Shown one piece after another: positions 61,695-64,000 of a stretch of 64,000 nt of DNA. The notes beneath the pieces are model-generated. The model was given only the letters and a program-made list of their open reading frames with translations. It was not told where the DNA came from and searched no databases. Origin of the DNA: Nakaseomyces glabratus (lineage: Eukaryota > Ascomycota > Saccharomycetes > Saccharomycetales > Saccharomycetaceae); the NCBI RefSeq assembly GCF_010111755.1, contig NC_088962.1, positions 248,001-312,000 on the forward strand, read 5' to 3'. Position numbers and translations under genes: made by a program. The first letter of the stretch is position 1. Each line of letters opens with the position of its first letter.

Positions 61695-62777
61695 ATGACA
61701 GGTACAGTGTCGACAGCTGTTGGCTGTGCTGTGGGGATACCCGTTGGCGTGGGTGTTATAGTCGCGTGTCTTTTCTGGATCAGAATGCAAAGGCGACTCA
61801 AGGAGGAGGATATAATAGACCAGGAGTTGAACAGAGCTGTCTACGACGAGAGTGGGTTTGTCAGCTTCAATAATATTGATACATTAAAGGCCGAACCTAA
61901 CGGACATCCTAGCTCTGAGGATACTAATGAAGTAATGCATAGCAGTGACATTGATGACAATGGAGATGATGACGATGAGGACCACAATGCAAGAAGGAAC
62001 AACACATATGCAGCACAGGATAAGAATAACGGAAAATACGTGCCCGCATATAGAAGACAGATAAATAAACACAATAGCATATTACAACAGCAGCGCAAGA
62101 GTCGAAATTTAGTGAACACCATGGGACACAGTATAGAATCTTTATCAATGGATGATCACAGCCAAGCAAATGGGAAATCAAGACAAGTGAGCGTATATGA
62201 CCAAATGGTTCCAGTTTTGGATGATGCTAATAGAGACTCTAGCTCTCCATTCCCTACTAATGACAAAGATACAAGTGATAAAAAATCTAACTTATTTCAA
62301 TCTCATGATGTCAGTGCTAATACATCTACTTCTTTCTTTGAAACAAGAAGTAACGATAACCTCATTAAAAATTTAAATAGCCACGATTTTGGCTCATATT
62401 ATCCTAGAAGGCCGTCGACATCAAACCTCAACCATTCACAGGGATCATTGCATACTAGAAACTCTTCTATGCTATCCCTTGGTAAGATAGAAAATGCAGA
62501 GAATGTTTTCGCAACGCCCAAAAGTGAAAATATACTAAAACATCCTCATCCTTTGGAACATGAGAGTTCATCGATATCGAACGAAACTAACAACGTAACA
62601 GACAACACAATCGACGGTGAAAGTGCGTCCAAATCTTCCAAAACATACCAACTAAAGAACAATTATGATATTCAGAACACCAGTGAAATCGCAGAGGAGG
62701 ATCAATATGAAAATGAGTTCACGAACTACTCAGAAAACAAAAGAGCCTATATTGATGGTCTGAGACCTAAGATGTAA
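61695..62777 (+). CDS. SKG1: Single-pass membrane protein, Skg1/Aim20 family
   Basis: 360 residues from the ATG at 61695 (the longer frame opens at TTG). It has an N-terminal transmembrane helix rich in Gly/Val ([19 protein letters not shown]) without a cleavable signal, followed by basic residues (RMQRRLK). A conserved-looking block ([15 protein letters not shown]) and a long Ser/Asn-rich cytosolic tail follow. This matches the layout of yeast Skg1 (355 residues) and its shorter paralogue Aim20, which localise to cell-surface growth sites and affect cell-wall polymer composition. The symbol reflects the longer paralogue and is a family-level call. Confidence 0.75.
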
Positions 62778-63207
62778 ATTATCGAATCCAAGTAAATTTA
62801 ACAAGCACCTGAAGCCACGGAAACAAGCACAACAACGGCATTTTGTGTTTCTAAATACCATAATTGTCCAGTTTATAGCATTTTTACAGATATTATTCTA
62901 ATATCCATGTACTTGATATTTAATAAAAAGTATTTTAAGTAGATCTTAATGATTCATCATTTTAATCCTAGTTTAAATAATATCTTACACATCTTTCATA
63001 AATGTTCACGGGTTCATTACGCTACTTTTATCAAAACTAGTGCAATTAAAAAATGACTATTAACGACAGCTAAGAAGATCGCCCATTACTCGATGAAAGC
63101 GACACTCTACCATCTATTCGCACTAACAAACTCAAAAATGTGAGATTTAATAGATGCTAACTAATTTAGACCTAACAATAAGAGCAGTATAGTAAATGAA
63201 TAAGATT
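62778..63207. other. Convergent SKG1-like/63.2-kb gene intergenic region
   Basis: 430 bp of AT-rich DNA between convergent stop codons. No repeat or RNA gene was recognised. Confidence 0.45.
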
Positions 63208-63966
63208 CTAACTTGGGTTAAGAGGAAGAAAAAATGCCTCTCCATCTTCAGAGCCGCCCATCGATATACCTTCATCATCCTCATTCCCTAAGAAACTATC
63301 TAGGGTATTGATTTCAGCTAATCCACGTCCATGTAGGTGGTGACCAGTTTGTGATACTGCATTTAAGGTGTTGTCTTTGCCAGCAGATACGTAGGACTGA
63401 GACATATCTTGCTTTCCAGGAGATGCTGGATTATCTGCAAGGGACCTCAATGACTCCCAAAAATCTTCTTCGTCTTCTTCAAGACTATAGAAATTGTTGT
63501 AATTTGATTGGCCATTAACTGTTGTTTGTTTAGAATCATCGCTGGTTTTTTCATATTCCAATTTAATTCTTTTATTCTCCTCATCCAGTGCTCTCTCACT
63601 ATCAACTTCATGCTGTCTGCTTGTTCTACGCTTACGCTTTTTATGTTTATGACCGTTCTCACCTAATAGGTACTGAAGATTAGTTGATCTAGTAGATCCC
63701 GAAGATTCTAATTGTGGTTTCATTGTAGAAGGCAAGTATGTAAAGTGTGTCATCCGGTTCGGACCACCTTCTGGTAATTCGCTGCCGGGGGTGCTGAACG
63801 AACCAGCTGAACTTGAAGTGCCTGTATGTCCATGCTCATTTGATATTTGCGAACCTCTCTGGTCTGGTGACATATTAGCTTCATTCGATGGCTTACTGTA
63901 ATAATCGTTCGAAACCGGCGTGTCCGCATCTAATCCAAAGGGGTTGTAATTTGGGGAGGTTGCCAT
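63208..63966 (-). CDS. Uncharacterised, probably nuclear protein
   Basis: A complete 252-residue frame starting at a good ATG near the window edge; I do not recognise it. The N-terminal half is Ser/Pro/Gly/Asn-rich and disordered. A strongly basic cluster (KHKKRKRRTSR, about residues 106-116) looks like a nuclear localisation signal. An acidic/aromatic patch (YSLEEDEEDFWESLRSL) and an acidic C-terminal segment (FLGNEDDEGISMGGSEDGE) follow, resembling interaction or activation segments. There is no enzyme or zinc-finger motif. Codon use and length argue for a real gene. Confidence 0.7.
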   Translation of the reverse strand: MATSPNYNPFGLDADTPVSNDYYSKPSNEANMSPDQRGSQISNEHGHTGTSSSAGSFSTPGSELPEGGPNRMTHFTYLPSTMKPQLESSGSTRSTNLQYLLGENGHKHKKRKRRTSRQHEVDSERALDEENKRIKLEYEKTSDDSKQTTVNGQSNYNNFYSLEEDEEDFWESLRSLADNPASPGKQDMSQSYVSAGKDNTLNAVSQTGHHLHGRGLAEINTLDSFLGNEDDEGISMGGSEDGEAFFLPLNPS

Positions 63967-64000
63967 AAAGGCATTATCAGATACATTAAATACATGCCCA

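Overview
The window is nuclear DNA from a budding yeast of the post-whole-genome-duplication Saccharomycetaceae. The evidence is compact single-exon genes with close S. cerevisiae orthologues, one short intron with canonical GTATGT and TACTAAC signals, AT-rich intergenic DNA, and no bacterial, mobile-element, rRNA, tRNA or CRISPR features that I could see. The run MAE1-TFA1-CTP1-BSD2-SNF5-APM3-FOX2-...-MET14-...-GCN4-FBA1 matches what I remember of Nakaseomyces glabratus (Candida glabrata) chromosome L. I therefore infer N. glabratus or a very close Nakaseomyces relative. This rests on memory and I could not run a search.

Layout, using S. cerevisiae systematic names from memory. 0-5 kb: malic enzyme MAE1 and TFIIE subunit TFA1 (YKL029C/028W). 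5-13.4 kb: citrate carrier CTP1, Rsp5 adaptor BSD2, SWI/SNF subunit SNF5 and AP-3 subunit APM3 (YBR291C to 288C). 14.7-27.8 kb: peroxisomal FOX2, RSC4, EGO-complex MEH1, mitoribosomal MRPL13, spliced ECM9, poly(A) polymerase PAP1 and dynamin VPS1 (YKR009C to 001C). 28.5 kb: APS kinase MET14 (YKL001C). 29.7-40.2 kb: IRC22, WBP1, GIM4, VAB2, EPS1 and the WOPR regulator MIT1 (YEL001C to 007W, with YIL005W interleaved). 40.2-51.5 kb: an 11.3-kb interval with no convincing gene. 51.5-56.6 kb: GCN4 with a uORF-studded leader, then the aldolase FBA1. 57.2-64 kb: an ATR1-like transporter, an unrecognised RWD-like protein, SKG1-like and an unrecognised nuclear-looking protein.

The genes are housekeeping genes in a mosaic of ancestral blocks, not one functional cluster. 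The points most worth a second look are: (i) VPS1-MET14-IRC22 brings together genes that flank CEN11 and CEN5 in S. cerevisiae, yet neither gap holds a recognisable point centromere; (ii) the 11.3-kb region upstream of MIT1; (iii) the GCN4 leader, with seven short uORFs that mostly alternate with C-tracts; (iv) GCN4 is inverted relative to its S. cerevisiae arrangement; (v) unexplained ORFs between BSD2 and SNF5, in the 44.7-45.1 kb island, and at the right end.

Several open frames extend upstream of the first ATG only through TTG or GTG codons. For MAE1, MRPL13, VPS1, IRC22, GIM4, GCN4, the transporter and SKG1-like I placed the start at the first plausible ATG.
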